Shown piece after piece: positions 8,160-17,341 of a stretch of 56,139 nt of DNA. The notes under the pieces were generated by a model. The model did no database searches, was not told the DNA's origin, and saw only the letters and a program-made list of their open reading frames with translations. The position numbers were made by a program, and so were the translations under genes. Source of the DNA: an uncultured Bacteroidales bacterium (GTDB lineage Bacteria > Bacteroidota > Bacteroidia > Bacteroidales > F082); NCBI GenBank assembly GCA_900315175.1, contig OMYA01000012.1, forward strand, positions 1 to 56,139, written 5' to 3'. Within the stretch, counting starts at the first letter, position 1. Every line of letters begins with the position of its first letter.

Positions 8160-10079
8160 ATGAAAAAACTATTACTTATAACGTTGAATTTGCTGGCATT
8201 TTTGTCACTTTCTGCACAGAGTTATGTGATGATTGACAACAAAGGTAACCGCAATCAGACGTATCCTGTGGTTACAGAAACAAATCCTGAAATCGAAGCG
8301 ATGATGGCGCAAGTCGATACCATGAATTTATATCATAGCATCGCCTGGATGCAGCAGTTTGTCCGTAATGCCTATTCGCCCGAAGCTATGATTACCCAAA
8401 ACTGGCTTTTGGAGCAGTATGAGGCAATCGGATTGGAGCCGTCGGTGTTTTATTTCTCTACAGAATGGACGCCCAACGACACTCTTGATGCCGGTAATGT
8501 GCTTGCAATTCAACGGGGTACGCTTTATCCCGACGAATATGTCATGGTTTCATCTCATTACGATCATCCTGACGGTCCGGGGGCTGATGACAATGCTTCA
8601 GGAACTGCCGGAGTGCTTGAAATAGCTCGGATTTTGAATCAATATTCATTCGACAGGTCAATCATTTACATCAACTTCAATGCAGAGGAGGATGGGGTTT
8701 TAGGAAGTCTTGAATTTGCCAAGGAATATGCCCGTCAGGATAAAAACATCCTTGGTGTTTTCAACCTCGACATGATTGGCTGGTATCCTCCTGAGCTTGA
8801 CACTATAAAAATGTACACTGCATGTTACCATATGACGCAGAATCTGTATGATTATTATACCTCTGTAGCGAATCTTTATCTGCCGGAAACCCCAACACTA
8901 TGGCTTACAAGGGGTGAATATGGTGCGGGTGACCATGAGCGGCTTTTTATTTATGATTATCCTGCATTATATCTTGGCGACATTGAGTATCTTGACCAGC
9001 ATCCGTGTTATCACAGGCCTTGCGACACAATTGGCAGCGGCGTTAACAATTTCGCTCTTGCGGAAGCTTTCGTAAAGGCTGCTATTGCAGCGACAGCCGA
9101 ACTCGCCAGCGGGAAACTGCCTCCTCAAAACTTCGCAGCTACTTGCGATGAGACGAAAATATATCTGAAATGGGACGAGATGAATTATGCACAAAGTTAT
9201 AAGATATTCAGAGACAATGAGTTAATTGCCGAAATTAATGATAATTATTATGAAGATAATAACGCCAACGATGGTCTGATTCACGATTATTTTGTGAAAG
9301 CTGTTGGCGCAGACGGCTTTGAAAGCAATGAGTCGTATCATGAAAAAACAAAGGTGTCGCCGCCTTTGACAATTCCATATTTTAATGATTTCAATGAAAA
9401 CACCAATGGATTGAGATTCTTTGATGACTCTTGGAATCATGGCAATAACATTAAAATCATTAATATGCCGGAATGCACGATTCTTGAAACTGATTGGTTT
9501 TCAATCCCTTCCGATGCGCCTCATGCCACATTTTGTTTTGATTATTCAGCAGATGGTGTTTTTGATTTTATACCAATGCATTCAGCCCGAATTCTTGTTG
9601 AAGCCACTACCGACCGCATTTATTGGCATAAACTGGATTGGTTGAAAAAATCAAACAGCTGGAAGCATAGGGAGATTTCTCTTAATGATTTTATCGGTGA
9701 GCCATTTGTGCAGATTCGCTTTATTGTCGAGGATACAGAGCGTTGGACTACAGGTGCAACAAAGGAAGCATCAAAAGATTGGGTGGTATTGGACAACTTC
9801 ACCATCGATTTCTCTGGTTTGGATGTCCCGGAGGTCCATTATGAAACGTTCAATTTGCTTGAAATATGCCCTAATCCTGCTTCTTCAACAGTAGAAATCA
9901 AAACTGATTTAGATGATGAATACAATATTACAATTTATAATATGATGGGAATCAAAGTGTTGGAAAGACAAGAATTCACCAATGGAACTCTTGATATCTC
10001 AGCATTGCCTACCGGAATTTATTTTATCAAAGCGACAAAAGACGGAAAAGGTATAGCAAAAAGAATCATGAAAGAATAA
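8160..10079 (+). CDS. Secreted M28 family zinc aminopeptidase with T9SS sorting domain
   Basis: The signal peptide is MKKLLLITLNLLAFLSLSAQS. The M28 catalytic domain (about residues 50-315) shows the two-zinc ligands and base in order: SSHYDHPDGPGADDNASG (about 131-148), NAEEDG (about 175), FNLDMIGW (about 203) and HPCYHRPCD (about 284). A fibronectin-III-like domain follows (PPQNFAATCDETKIYLKWDE), then a jelly-roll-like segment. The C-terminal sorting domain is CPNPASSTVEIKT with LDISALPTGIYFIKA. The protein should be exported by Sec, then by the type IX system to the cell surface, and release N-terminal amino acids from peptides. It is monocistronic, with a strong terminator immediately after the stop. 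Confidence 0.92.
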   Translation: MKKLLLITLNLLAFLSLSAQSYVMIDNKGNRNQTYPVVTETNPEIEAMMAQVDTMNLYHSIAWMQQFVRNAYSPEAMITQNWLLEQYEAIGLEPSVFYFSTEWTPNDTLDAGNVLAIQRGTLYPDEYVMVSSHYDHPDGPGADDNASGTAGVLEIARILNQYSFDRSIIYINFNAEEDGVLGSLEFAKEYARQDKNILGVFNLDMIGWYPPELDTIKMYTACYHMTQNLYDYYTSVANLYLPETPTLWLTRGEYGAGDHERLFIYDYPALYLGDIEYLDQHPCYHRPCDTIGSGVNNFALAEAFVKAAIAATAELASGKLPPQNFAATCDETKIYLKWDEMNYAQSYKIFRDNELIAEINDNYYEDNNANDGLIHDYFVKAVGADGFESNESYHEKTKVSPPLTIPYFNDFNENTNGLRFFDDSWNHGNNIKIINMPECTILETDWFSIPSDAPHATFCFDYSADGVFDFIPMHSARILVEATTDRIYWHKLDWLKKSNSWKHREISLNDFIGEPFVQIRFIVEDTERWTTGATKEASKDWVVLDNFTIDFSGLDVPEVHYETFNLLEICPNPASSTVEIKTDLDDEYNITIYNMMGIKVLERQEFTNGTLDISALPTGIYFIKATKDGKGIAKRIMKE

Positions 10080-10080
10080 A

Positions 10081-10110
10081 AGTAGGGACGCAAAACTTTG
10101 CGTCCCTACT
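10081..10110. terminator. Perfect 14-bp hairpin between convergent genes
   Basis: AGTAGGGACGCAAA (10081-10094) and its exact complement (10097-10110) flank a two-base loop. It lies two bases after the M28 stop codon and close to the end of topA, so it can serve both. Its GTAGGGACG stem relates it to repeat family D. Confidence 0.85.
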
Positions 10111-10125
10111 TCTATAACCAACAAC

Positions 10126-12441
10126 CTATTTCTTCCCGCGTTTCTTCGACGCATTATCCGGATTATTCACGATATCCAAGCAATCCTGATATGTCAGATT
10201 GTTTGCGTCGTATGTGCGAGGAATCTTGTAATTTGCCTTTTTATATGAGATATAGATTCCGAAACGGCCGCGAAGCACCAACATGTCTTTGTCTTCAGGA
10301 TAAGTTGTCACAACGTTGTCGGCATCCGATTTGCGCTTGTTCTCGATGATTTCAACGGCACGCTGGAATGTCACCAACGACGGGTCATCGAGCTTCGAGA
10401 GGCTGTAGAAAGCGTTTTTGTGCTTCAAATACGGACCGAAACGACCGATTGCAACCTGAATCTCAGCGTCTTCGTATTCGCCTAATGAGCGTGGGAATGC
10501 GAACAAATCCAACACTTCGTCGAGAGTGATTGTCTCGATGCTCTGGTCTTTGTGCAAACCTGCAAACTTAGGCTTCTCCTCTGATTCTGTGTCACCGATT
10601 TGTGCAACAGGGCCGAAACGACCGATTTTCACGTATACGTTCTTGCCTGAGACAGGGTCAACGCCAAGGAGTTTTTCACCGCTGAACTTGCCTGAGTTAT
10701 CTGATGTTTCCGTGATGGTCTTGTGGAATCCTTTGTAGAACTCCTTTATCATCTTGTTCCATTCGCAGCGACCTTCGGCGATCTTATCGAATTCTTTTTC
10801 AACGTTAGCGGTGAAGTTATAATCAATGATAGTCTCGAAGTAATTGATTAAGAACTTGTTAACGAGAATTCCTATATCTGTCGGGACGAGTTTGGCTTTC
10901 TCGTAGCCGATGTTTTCCTTGCCGGTCTTTTCGGTGATTTTATTCTTTTTCAGAGTGTAAATCTTGTATGTACGTGTCTCGCCAGCGATGTCTTTCTTTT
11001 CGACATATTCTCTTTTCTGGATAGTTGAGATTGTCGGGGCGTATGTTGAAGGGCGGCCTATGCCGAGTTCTTCCATTTTCTTGACGAGAGAGGCTTCGGT
11101 GTATCTGAATGGCTTGCGTGCGAAACGCTGTTGTGCCTCCATCTTGTCCAAATCGAGCACCTGACCGACTCTCATCGGAGGAAGCATGCTGTTGACGTTT
11201 TCGCCGTTCTCATCGTCGACGCTTTCGATGTAAACCTTGAGGAATCCGTCGAAGAGGACCACTTCGCCTGATGCCACGAAATCTTTGTCGGAATTCGACA
11301 CATCGATGTTGACGACGGTCTTTTCTATCTGAGCGTCAGCCATTTGCGATGCGATGGTACGTTTCCAGATGAGTTCGTAGAGCTTGCGTTCGTCGGCAGT
11401 GCCTTTGATGGTCTGCTGGTCGAGATATGTCGGGCGGATAGCCTCGTGAGCTTCCTGTGCGCCTTTTGATTTTGTGGTGAACTGTCTTGTTTTTACGTAT
11501 TGAGCGCCGTAGAGGTTCTCGATCTCTTTCTTGGCCTGGCCAAGTGCGAATGTCGAGAGGTTGACGCTATCGGTACGCATGTATGTGATCTTTCCTGATT
11601 CGTAGAGCTGCTGGGCGATGCGCATGGTGTTGCTCACCGAGAAACCGAGCTTACGTCCCGCTTCCTGCTGCAGCGTTGAAGTGGTGAATGGAGGTGCCGG
11701 GCTCTTCGACACAGGCTTCTTCTCCACCGCCTTGATGGTATATCCTGCACTCTTGCAGTCTTCAAGGAATTTATACGCCTCCTCTTCCTTCTCGAAACGG
11801 GTAGGAAGCTCAGCAAACAGCTGGTATTCGTGGTTGTCGATGGTGAACGAGAAGTTCGCTGTCACGCGGTATGCGCTGCTGTTCACGAAGTTTTTGATCT
11901 CGTCTTCGCGCTCGACAATAAGGCGCACTGCCACGCTTTGCACGCGACCTGCCGACAATGCCGGTTTCACCTTCTTCCAGAGAAGCGGTGACAGCTCATA
12001 ACCCACGAGACGGTCGAGGACACGGCGTGCCTGCTGAGCGGCCACGAGGTCCATGTCGATCTTGCGCGGGTTGTCGATAGCGTGCAAAATCGCAGGTTTC
12101 GTGATTTCGTGGAACACGATACGGCGATATTTATCCTCACTCAACCCCAAAGTCTCATAAAGATGCCATGATATTGACTCTCCCTCGCGGTCCTCATCGG
12201 ATGCCAGCCACACCATCTCGGCACCCGCTGACAGTTTTTTAAGCTCCGCAACAAGATGTTTCTTGTCGTCAGGGACCTCATATTCCGGCAAAAAGCCGTG
12301 CTCCATATCCAAACTGAGATTCGATTTGTTCAAATCCCTAACATGTCCGTAACTCGATTTTACTGTAAATTCTTTCCCCAAAAAGCCTTCAATTGTCTTT
12401 GCCTTAGCCGGAGACTCAACTATCACAAGATTTTTTACCAT
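10126..12441 (-). CDS. topA: DNA topoisomerase I
   Basis: Type IA topoisomerase that relaxes negative supercoils. The Toprim start is MVKNLVIVESPAKAKTIEGFLG, with the acidic DEDREGE motif (about residue 84). The catalytic tyrosine lies in ITYMRTDSVNLS (about residue 286). The C-terminal part contains repeated Topo-C modules (VKIGRFGPVAQIG, VAIGRFGPYLKH, VLRGRFGIYISY) rather than zinc ribbons, and a basic KKRGKK tail that contacts DNA. Its 771 residues are normal for Bacteroidota. It is convergent with the M28 gene, and its leader contains the family B hairpin. Confidence 0.96.
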   Translation of the reverse strand: MVKNLVIVESPAKAKTIEGFLGKEFTVKSSYGHVRDLNKSNLSLDMEHGFLPEYEVPDDKKHLVAELKKLSAGAEMVWLASDEDREGESISWHLYETLGLSEDKYRRIVFHEITKPAILHAIDNPRKIDMDLVAAQQARRVLDRLVGYELSPLLWKKVKPALSAGRVQSVAVRLIVEREDEIKNFVNSSAYRVTANFSFTIDNHEYQLFAELPTRFEKEEEAYKFLEDCKSAGYTIKAVEKKPVSKSPAPPFTTSTLQQEAGRKLGFSVSNTMRIAQQLYESGKITYMRTDSVNLSTFALGQAKKEIENLYGAQYVKTRQFTTKSKGAQEAHEAIRPTYLDQQTIKGTADERKLYELIWKRTIASQMADAQIEKTVVNIDVSNSDKDFVASGEVVLFDGFLKVYIESVDDENGENVNSMLPPMRVGQVLDLDKMEAQQRFARKPFRYTEASLVKKMEELGIGRPSTYAPTISTIQKREYVEKKDIAGETRTYKIYTLKKNKITEKTGKENIGYEKAKLVPTDIGILVNKFLINYFETIIDYNFTANVEKEFDKIAEGRCEWNKMIKEFYKGFHKTITETSDNSGKFSGEKLLGVDPVSGKNVYVKIGRFGPVAQIGDTESEEKPKFAGLHKDQSIETITLDEVLDLFAFPRSLGEYEDAEIQVAIGRFGPYLKHKNAFYSLSKLDDPSLVTFQRAVEIIENKRKSDADNVVTTYPEDKDMLVLRGRFGIYISYKKANYKIPRTYDANNLTYQDCLDIVNNPDNASKKRGKK

Positions 12442-12473
12442 AACACAATTTTTAATTCCTATTTTTCTTTTTT

Positions 12474-12612
12474 CTCACGCAGATATCGCAGATTTAACAG
12501 ATTTTTCTGTTCTTCCTCGTTTTTTATCTGCGCTAATGCTCGCGTCGCGAGCTGCAGATTTTCGCAGATTTGTTTGGAAAAATTTCTGCGTTTTCTGCGG
12601 TATCTGCGTGAG
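12474..12612. repeat. Family B (CGCAGA) long inverted repeat in the topA leader
   Basis: CTCACGCAGATA (12474-12485) is the exact complement of TATCTGCGTGAG (12601-12612). More CGCAGATT copies lie in between. A TAATTTTG element on the minus strand (12627-12634) lies just outside, so the repeat would be in the topA transcript leader. Confidence 0.8.
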
Positions 12613-12626
12613 CCAATTTCGCGCTG

Positions 12627-12634
12627 CAAAATTA
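12627..12634 (-). promoter_or_regulatory. -7 promoter element for topA
   Basis: TAATTTTG on the minus strand, upstream of the family B repeat. It predicts a leader of about 180 nt. No clear -33 element. Confidence 0.4.
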
Positions 12635-12708
12635 CTACATTATTATTTTAAAAATGAAATAAAAAATCAAAAAAATTTTAACACTGTTGATAATCAACAT
12701 ATTACAAT

Positions 12709-12824
12709 GAGTTTCCTCGCAATTCGTGCTCGGAATGACAATTCTTGGTTTTAATAACCCAGCATGCCGCGCTTTTTTGTTTATGTTTTTTTGGTTTGTC
12801 ATTCCGAGCGAAGCGAGGAAACTC
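12709..12824. repeat. Family A inverted repeat between topA and the DUF3109 gene
   Basis: GAGTTTCCTCGC through CTCGGAATGAC (12709-12739) is inverted at GTCATTCCGAGCG through GGAAACTC (12798-12824). It sits directly upstream of the promoter of the next gene. Confidence 0.85.
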
Positions 12825-12834
12825 AAAAAATTTG

Positions 12835-12842
12835 TATATTTG
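12835..12842 (+). promoter_or_regulatory. -7 element placed for a leaderless transcript (DUF3109 gene)
   Basis: TATATTTG ends only four bases before the ATG at 12847. With the usual start a few bases after this element, transcription would begin at or next to the initiation codon. Confidence 0.6.
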
Positions 12843-12846
12843 CGCC

Positions 12847-13416
12847 ATGATTATAATTGACAACGTAATAATAACCGACGAGTTTCTCAATGCCCGTTTC
12901 TGCTGCCAGCTCGCACGCTGCAAAGGCGAATGCTGTGTGGCAGGCGACGCCGGTGCGCCTCTTGAACCTGACGAGGTGGGAATTATTGAAGAAAATATTG
13001 AAAAAATCAAGCCTTATATGCGTCCGGAAGGCATCAAAGCCATCGAAGACAATGATGTTTACGACTATGATGACTTCGGTTGCATGACGACACAACTGGT
13101 AAACGGCGAAGAATGCGCTTTCGTGTATTTTCATGAGAACGGAACGGCATTGTGCGCCATCGAAAAGGCTTATAACGAAAGGAAAATAGACTTCTGGAAG
13201 CCCATAAGCTGCCATCTTTACCCCATACGACTGCTCGAAAAAGACGGTTTCACTTATATAACGTATCACGAGTGGAGCGTGTGCGTGCCCGCGAAGAGAT
13301 TTGGTGAAAAAGAGGGTATTCCGTTGTATAAATTTCTGAAAGAACCTTTGATAAGAAAATTCGGTGAGAATTGGTACCAAAGACTTCAATCTGTCATTTC
13401 GAGCGGAACGAAGTGA
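12847..13416 (+). CDS. DUF3109 family cysteine-rich protein
   Basis: A soluble protein of 189 residues. The N-terminal FCCQLARCKGECCVAGDAGAPL is the DUF3109 signature, related to YkgJ-type CxxxCxGxCC metal-binding segments. Further cysteines at DFGCMT, ALCAIE, ISCHLYPIR and WSVCVP suggest a bound zinc or iron-sulfur centre. The biochemical role is unknown. ATG 12847 is chosen because it begins MIIIDNVIITDEFLNARF and follows a -7 element directly. The final residues (SVISSGTK) and the stop codon are encoded by a family A repeat, so the native C-terminus has been replaced or extended. Confidence 0.85.
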   Translation: MIIIDNVIITDEFLNARFCCQLARCKGECCVAGDAGAPLEPDEVGIIEENIEKIKPYMRPEGIKAIEDNDVYDYDDFGCMTTQLVNGEECAFVYFHENGTALCAIEKAYNERKIDFWKPISCHLYPIRLLEKDGFTYITYHEWSVCVPAKRFGEKEGIPLYKFLKEPLIRKFGENWYQRLQSVISSGTK

Positions 13417-13429
13417 AGTCGAGAAATCT
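13393..13429 (+). repeat. Family A single unit overlapping the end of the DUF3109 gene
   Basis: GTCATTTCGAGCGGAACGAA and onward to GAGAAATCT. The unit supplies the last codons and the TGA of the upstream gene. Confidence 0.85.
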
Positions 13430-13467
13430 TATTAAAATAAGATGTTTTCATTTTTTTTTAACTTTTT

Positions 13468-13500
13468 TTTGCGTTATTCCAAAATAATTGCTTAATTTTG
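13468..13500 (+). promoter_or_regulatory. Promoter of the GT5/DUF4270/cyclophilin/pheS operon
   Basis: TTTG (13468-13471), a 21-bp spacer and TAATTTTG (13493-13500), 19 bases before the ATG. Confidence 0.7.
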
Positions 13501-13519
13501 TAAGTTAATTTTCGACGCA

Positions 13520-14323
13520 ATGAAGGTATTATTTATCCACCAAGAGATCACACCTTATCTCAAAGAGACTCCGATGTCCTTGATTGGCAGATACTTACCG
13601 CAGGGGATTCAGGAAAAGGGAAAGGAGATTCGTATTTTCATGCCTCGTTTCGGCAATATCAACGAACGCCGCAACCAACTGCACGAAGTGATTCGTCTTT
13701 CGGGTATGAATATGATTATCAACGACACAGACCATCCGTTGATTATCAAAGTGGCTTCCATTCAAAAAGCCCGGATTCAGATTTATTTTATCGACAATGA
13801 TGATTTCTTCACCAAGAGAAAGACAACAATTGCCGATAAAGACGGCGTTTTGTTTGAGGATAACGACGACCGCACTGTGTTTTTCTCTCGTGGTGTCATC
13901 GAAACGGTGAGAAAACTTAACTGGCCGCCTGACGTCATTCATTGCCATGGCTGGATGACATCACTCGTGCCACTTTACATCAAACGCGTATTCAAAGACA
14001 ACCCGCTGTTCAACGAATCAAAAGTGGTTTATTCTCTCTACGACGATGATTTTGAAGGCGCTTTCCGCGACGGTTACGACAAGAAGCTCAAAATGCCAGG
14101 TGTCGTTGCAAAAGAGATAAAATGGCTCAAAAACCCAGTATATGCTAACATTCAGAAGTCAGCACTCGACTTCGCGGATGGCATCGTTATAGCAAGTCCA
14201 AATGTCAATCCTGAGGTGGAAAAATACGCAAGATCGTTAAATAAACCGATTCTTGAATACCAAGGAGAAGAAAATTACGTTGATGCTTATAACGACTTTT
14301 ATGATAAGATAATGACATTATGA
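13520..14323 (+). CDS. Glycogen/starch synthase-like protein (GT5 N-terminal domain only)
   Basis: The protein has 267 residues and matches the N-terminal Rossmann domain of glycogen synthases: MKVLFIHQEITPYLKETPMS, EIRIFMPRFGNINERRNQ and the acceptor-loop motif VIHCHGWMTSLVPLYIK. The C-terminal GT-B domain that binds ADP-glucose (KTGGL and E-x7-E motifs) is absent. Single-domain versions like this are common in Bacteroidota and are often next to DUF4270, as here (four-base overlap). Catalytic synthase activity is doubtful; a sugar-binding or regulatory role is possible. The length looks native, not truncated. Confidence 0.8.
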   Translation: MKVLFIHQEITPYLKETPMSLIGRYLPQGIQEKGKEIRIFMPRFGNINERRNQLHEVIRLSGMNMIINDTDHPLIIKVASIQKARIQIYFIDNDDFFTKRKTTIADKDGVLFEDNDDRTVFFSRGVIETVRKLNWPPDVIHCHGWMTSLVPLYIKRVFKDNPLFNESKVVYSLYDDDFEGAFRDGYDKKLKMPGVVAKEIKWLKNPVYANIQKSALDFADGIVIASPNVNPEVEKYARSLNKPILEYQGEENYVDAYNDFYDKIMTL

Positions 14324-15624
14324 CAAAAACACGTGTTTTAACACTGGTATTTCTCATTACACTGATATGTTTCTCGGCATGCAAAAAAACTCCTGAGAAA
14401 ATAGGTAAGGATTTGCAGCCGACAAACAGCTATATCACCGTGGTATTCTCCGATGCACAAGACATTGAGTCGAGCACTTTCACTGTGCCTTATCTGAATA
14501 CAAAACAGTTGGGATACGCCTTCATCGGTAACATGAACGACCCGCTTTTCGGCAATTCCAACCTTGACTTTTTCACACAGTATTCGCTTAGCACTTCCAG
14601 CTTGTATTGGGGTGAAGGCGCCGTCGCCGACTCGGTGGTGTTAGCCCTCACTTACAACGGATATTATGGCGATACAATAGATAAACCTTTGACAGCCAAA
14701 GTGTTCGAGATAAGTGAAGATATGTATGCCGACTCGACATACAGGTCGAATATGGTCCTTGAATGCCAACCTGATGAACTCGCAAATTACACCTTCGTGC
14801 CCCGTCCACTCACCCCGATGGACACCATCATCGACAGAGGTGTGCTGCGAATCCCATTGGATATCTCGTTAGCCGAAAAACTTGTCGCAAACGGACCTTA
14901 TCTGACAAATGACGAGTTTAAAGATAAATTCAAAGGCTTGCGCGTGATGTGCGAGAAAAACGACATCCCGGCATCAGCGATTTCATTCAACCTTACCCAC
15001 AGCTATTCCTATCTGCGCGTTTATTATCACAATGATAATGATACACTTAGCTATGATTTCAGAGTCACTTCATCGGATGTGAGATTTAATCATTACACCC
15101 ATGACTATTCGAATTCTGAAATTGATATGTTTGACACAGTCAACAATCCGAAACTTTACGTTCAGGGAACAGCTGGAACGAGAGTTTGGGTGAAATTCCC
15201 GAATATCATAAGATGGGCCGATTCTCTGAATGCCATCAGCAATCTCGCTATCAATGAGGCAAAACTGATAATGTCGGGTGCTGTGACCGATACGGCGATG
15301 TACGCTCCTCCTGCGAGACTGGTCGCTGCAGGAGCCAAATTCACAACAGACACCACCTACGTCATCCTTCCCGACCAATATATCAGCGCTGAATATTTTG
15401 GCGGAGCCTATAGCGCGACGGACGGACAGGTCTGGTTCAGACTCACGGAATATCTCCAAAACGTCATAAAACACGGAAGTTATTCAACACAATGCGATGG
15501 TATCCTGATTTATGTCGATCAGGGTTCTTCATCACCGCACCGCTGGGCTTTCCACGGTCCGCAGAGCACCGAGGAGGACAAACGCATCCGTCTTGAGATA
15601 GTCTATTCACTTATTAACGACTGA
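14320..15624 (+). CDS. DUF4270 family lipoprotein
   Basis: The signal peptide ends in a lipobox, LICFSAC, with KKTPEKIGKDLQP following, so the mature protein is a lipid-anchored envelope protein of about 415 residues. The sequence is rich in beta strands (GYAFIGNMNDPLFGNSNLDF, VADSVVLALTYNGYYGD) and matches DUF4270, which is restricted to Bacteroidota and of unknown function. Its ATG overlaps the GT5 stop, and the cyclophilin follows after five bases: one operon. Confidence 0.85.
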   Translation: MTKTRVLTLVFLITLICFSACKKTPEKIGKDLQPTNSYITVVFSDAQDIESSTFTVPYLNTKQLGYAFIGNMNDPLFGNSNLDFFTQYSLSTSSLYWGEGAVADSVVLALTYNGYYGDTIDKPLTAKVFEISEDMYADSTYRSNMVLECQPDELANYTFVPRPLTPMDTIIDRGVLRIPLDISLAEKLVANGPYLTNDEFKDKFKGLRVMCEKNDIPASAISFNLTHSYSYLRVYYHNDNDTLSYDFRVTSSDVRFNHYTHDYSNSEIDMFDTVNNPKLYVQGTAGTRVWVKFPNIIRWADSLNAISNLAINEAKLIMSGAVTDTAMYAPPARLVAAGAKFTTDTTYVILPDQYISAEYFGGAYSATDGQVWFRLTEYLQNVIKHGSYSTQCDGILIYVDQGSSSPHRWAFHGPQSTEEDKRIRLEIVYSLIND

Positions 15625-15629
15625 GAAAT

Positions 15630-16253
15630 ATGAAAAAATTATTATTAATACTTTGCGTTTTTTTAGGTATGGCAGCACAAGCACAAAATGAGACAAAAGT
15701 CTTGATTAAGACTACAATGGGCGACATCACAGTGATGCTTTATGACGACACACCGCTGCATCGCGACAATTTCATTAAATTAGTTAACGAAGGTTGGTAC
15801 AACGGCTCTCCTTTCCACCGTGTCATCAAGAATTTCATGATTCAAGGCGGACAGAACGCTGACGGCAGCGTCGACCCGGGCTATCGTATCCCAGCTGAGT
15901 TCAAGTCAAACCATTTTCATAAAAAAGGCGCTCTCGCTGCAGCACGTCAGGCCGACCAGGTGAACCCAAAGAGAGAATCGAGCGGCTCGCAGTTTTATAT
16001 CGTACAAGGCAAGGTCTGGAACGAGACAGAAATCAATATGTTTGAGACACGCTACAGCAAGGTGTTCAGTGCAAAACAGCGCCAGGCTTACCAGACTGTA
16101 GGCGGAACCCCGCATCTCGACGGCGACTACACAGTGTTCGGCGAAGTGACTGACGGTCTTGATATTGTTGACAAAATCGCTGCAGTGAAAACAGGCTATA
16201 TGGACGTTCCTGTCGAACCGGTTACAATAATCTCAATGGAAATTGTAAAATGA
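15630..16253 (+). CDS. Secreted cyclophilin-type peptidyl-prolyl isomerase
   Basis: The signal peptide is MKKLLLILCVFLGMAAQAQ. The cyclophilin core is VLIKTTMGDITVMLYDDTPLHRDNFIKLV, then FHRVIKNFMIQGG (catalytic arginine and hydrophobic pocket) and ESSGSQFYIVQG. It isomerises proline peptide bonds of exported proteins in the periplasm. There are 207 residues, including a family-typical insert (WNETEINMFETRY) before the TVFGEVTDGLDIVDKI end. It overlaps pheS by four bases. Confidence 0.92.
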   Translation: MKKLLLILCVFLGMAAQAQNETKVLIKTTMGDITVMLYDDTPLHRDNFIKLVNEGWYNGSPFHRVIKNFMIQGGQNADGSVDPGYRIPAEFKSNHFHKKGALAAARQADQVNPKRESSGSQFYIVQGKVWNETEINMFETRYSKVFSAKQRQAYQTVGGTPHLDGDYTVFGEVTDGLDIVDKIAAVKTGYMDVPVEPVTIISMEIVK

Positions 16254-17281
16254 AAGAGAAAATAGAGAAAATACTTGGTGAGGTAAAGGCTTTCCATGCT
16301 GAAAGCAAAGATGCGTTGGAACAGTTCCGTATCCAATATCTCAGCAAAAAAGGCATTATAACGGAGCTTTTCACAGAGTTCAAGCAGGTGGCTCCTGAGA
16401 TGCGCAAGGAGATGGGAATGAAGCTTAACGAGCTCAAAAACACCATCCAGGACATAATTGACGAACAGCAGAAGCAGTTTGAGACCAAGAGCGAAGGCAA
16501 GACAGACCTCGACCTCACTCTTCCTGTCGATGCCATGAACGGTGCGCGCCATCCTCTTTCGATAGTGCGCAACGAGATTAACGACATCTTCAAACGTCTT
16601 GGCTTTGTGATTGCGGAAGGTCCGGAAATTGAAGACGATTACCATGTCTTTGCGGCGTTGAACTTCCCGCCAGACCATCCGGCGCGCGACATGCAGGACA
16701 CCTTCTTCATCAGCAAGGAGCCGAGTGAGAACAAGCCTACCGATGTGCTTCTTCGTACGCATACTTCAAGCGTGCAGGTACGTGCCATGGAGACGAATAA
16801 GATGCCTATCCGTATCATCGCTCCGGGCCGCGTTTTCCGTAACGAAGCCATCTCTGCCCGCGCACACTGCATCTTCCATCAGATAGAAGGTCTCTATATA
16901 GACAAAAACGTGTCGTTTGCCGACCTCAAGCAGACACTCTACCACTTTGTACAGGAATATTTCGGAGAAGGCACAAAAGTGCGTTTCCGTCCGTCGTATT
17001 TCCCATTTACTGAGACATCTGCCGAGATGGATATCTCATGCAACATCTGCGGCGGCGCAGGCTGTAACATCTGCAAACACACAGGATGGGTTGAGATTAT
17101 GGGTTGCGGTATCTGCGATCCTAACATCCTCAAGGCTTCAAATATCGACCCTGAAGAATACACAGGATATGCTTTCGGCATGGGCGTTGAACGTATCGCC
17201 ATGCTGAAATATCAAATCAACGACCTTAGAATGTTCTTCGAGAATGACTTAAGGTTCTTGAAACAATTCGAAAACGCCTGA
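16250..17281 (+). CDS. pheS: Phenylalanyl-tRNA synthetase alpha subunit
   Basis: Class II synthetase catalytic subunit that pairs with PheT (not in this window) to charge tRNA-Phe. The N-terminal coiled coil (residues 1-85) binds the tRNA. Class II motifs are visible: motif 1/2 region LNFPPDHPARDMQDTFF and RTHTSSVQVRAM, the phenylalanine-pocket region, and motif 3 GMGVERIAML near residue 318. An insert with CNICGGAGCNICKHTGW is common in this family and may bind metal. Length 343 is typical. It is last in the operon that begins at 13520. Confidence 0.96.
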   Translation: MKEKIEKILGEVKAFHAESKDALEQFRIQYLSKKGIITELFTEFKQVAPEMRKEMGMKLNELKNTIQDIIDEQQKQFETKSEGKTDLDLTLPVDAMNGARHPLSIVRNEINDIFKRLGFVIAEGPEIEDDYHVFAALNFPPDHPARDMQDTFFISKEPSENKPTDVLLRTHTSSVQVRAMETNKMPIRIIAPGRVFRNEAISARAHCIFHQIEGLYIDKNVSFADLKQTLYHFVQEYFGEGTKVRFRPSYFPFTETSAEMDISCNICGGAGCNICKHTGWVEIMGCGICDPNILKASNIDPEEYTGYAFGMGVERIAMLKYQINDLRMFFENDLRFLKQFENA

Positions 17282-17300
17282 TTTCAGTTAAAAGATATTA

Positions 17301-17332
17301 GTTAAAAGATATTTTGACTTTCGTCTTTTAAC
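17301..17332. terminator. Convergent hairpin after pheS
   Basis: GTTAAAAGA (17301-17309) pairs with TCTTTTAAC (17324-17332). Further TTAAAAGAT and CTTTTAAC copies extend it on both sides. It lies between two converging genes. Confidence 0.65.
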
Positions 17333-17341
17333 TTTACTCTT

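Noticed and set aside
12256..12651. Plus-strand reading frame overlapping the topA start and leader
   Set aside because: It lies opposite topA and through a palindromic repeat, has no recognisable domain, and ends in repeat sequence.
13520..14323. A full glycogen synthase truncated by mutation
   Set aside because: The one-domain form is usual next to DUF4270 genes in Bacteroidota, and the frame ends cleanly with a coupled downstream start.
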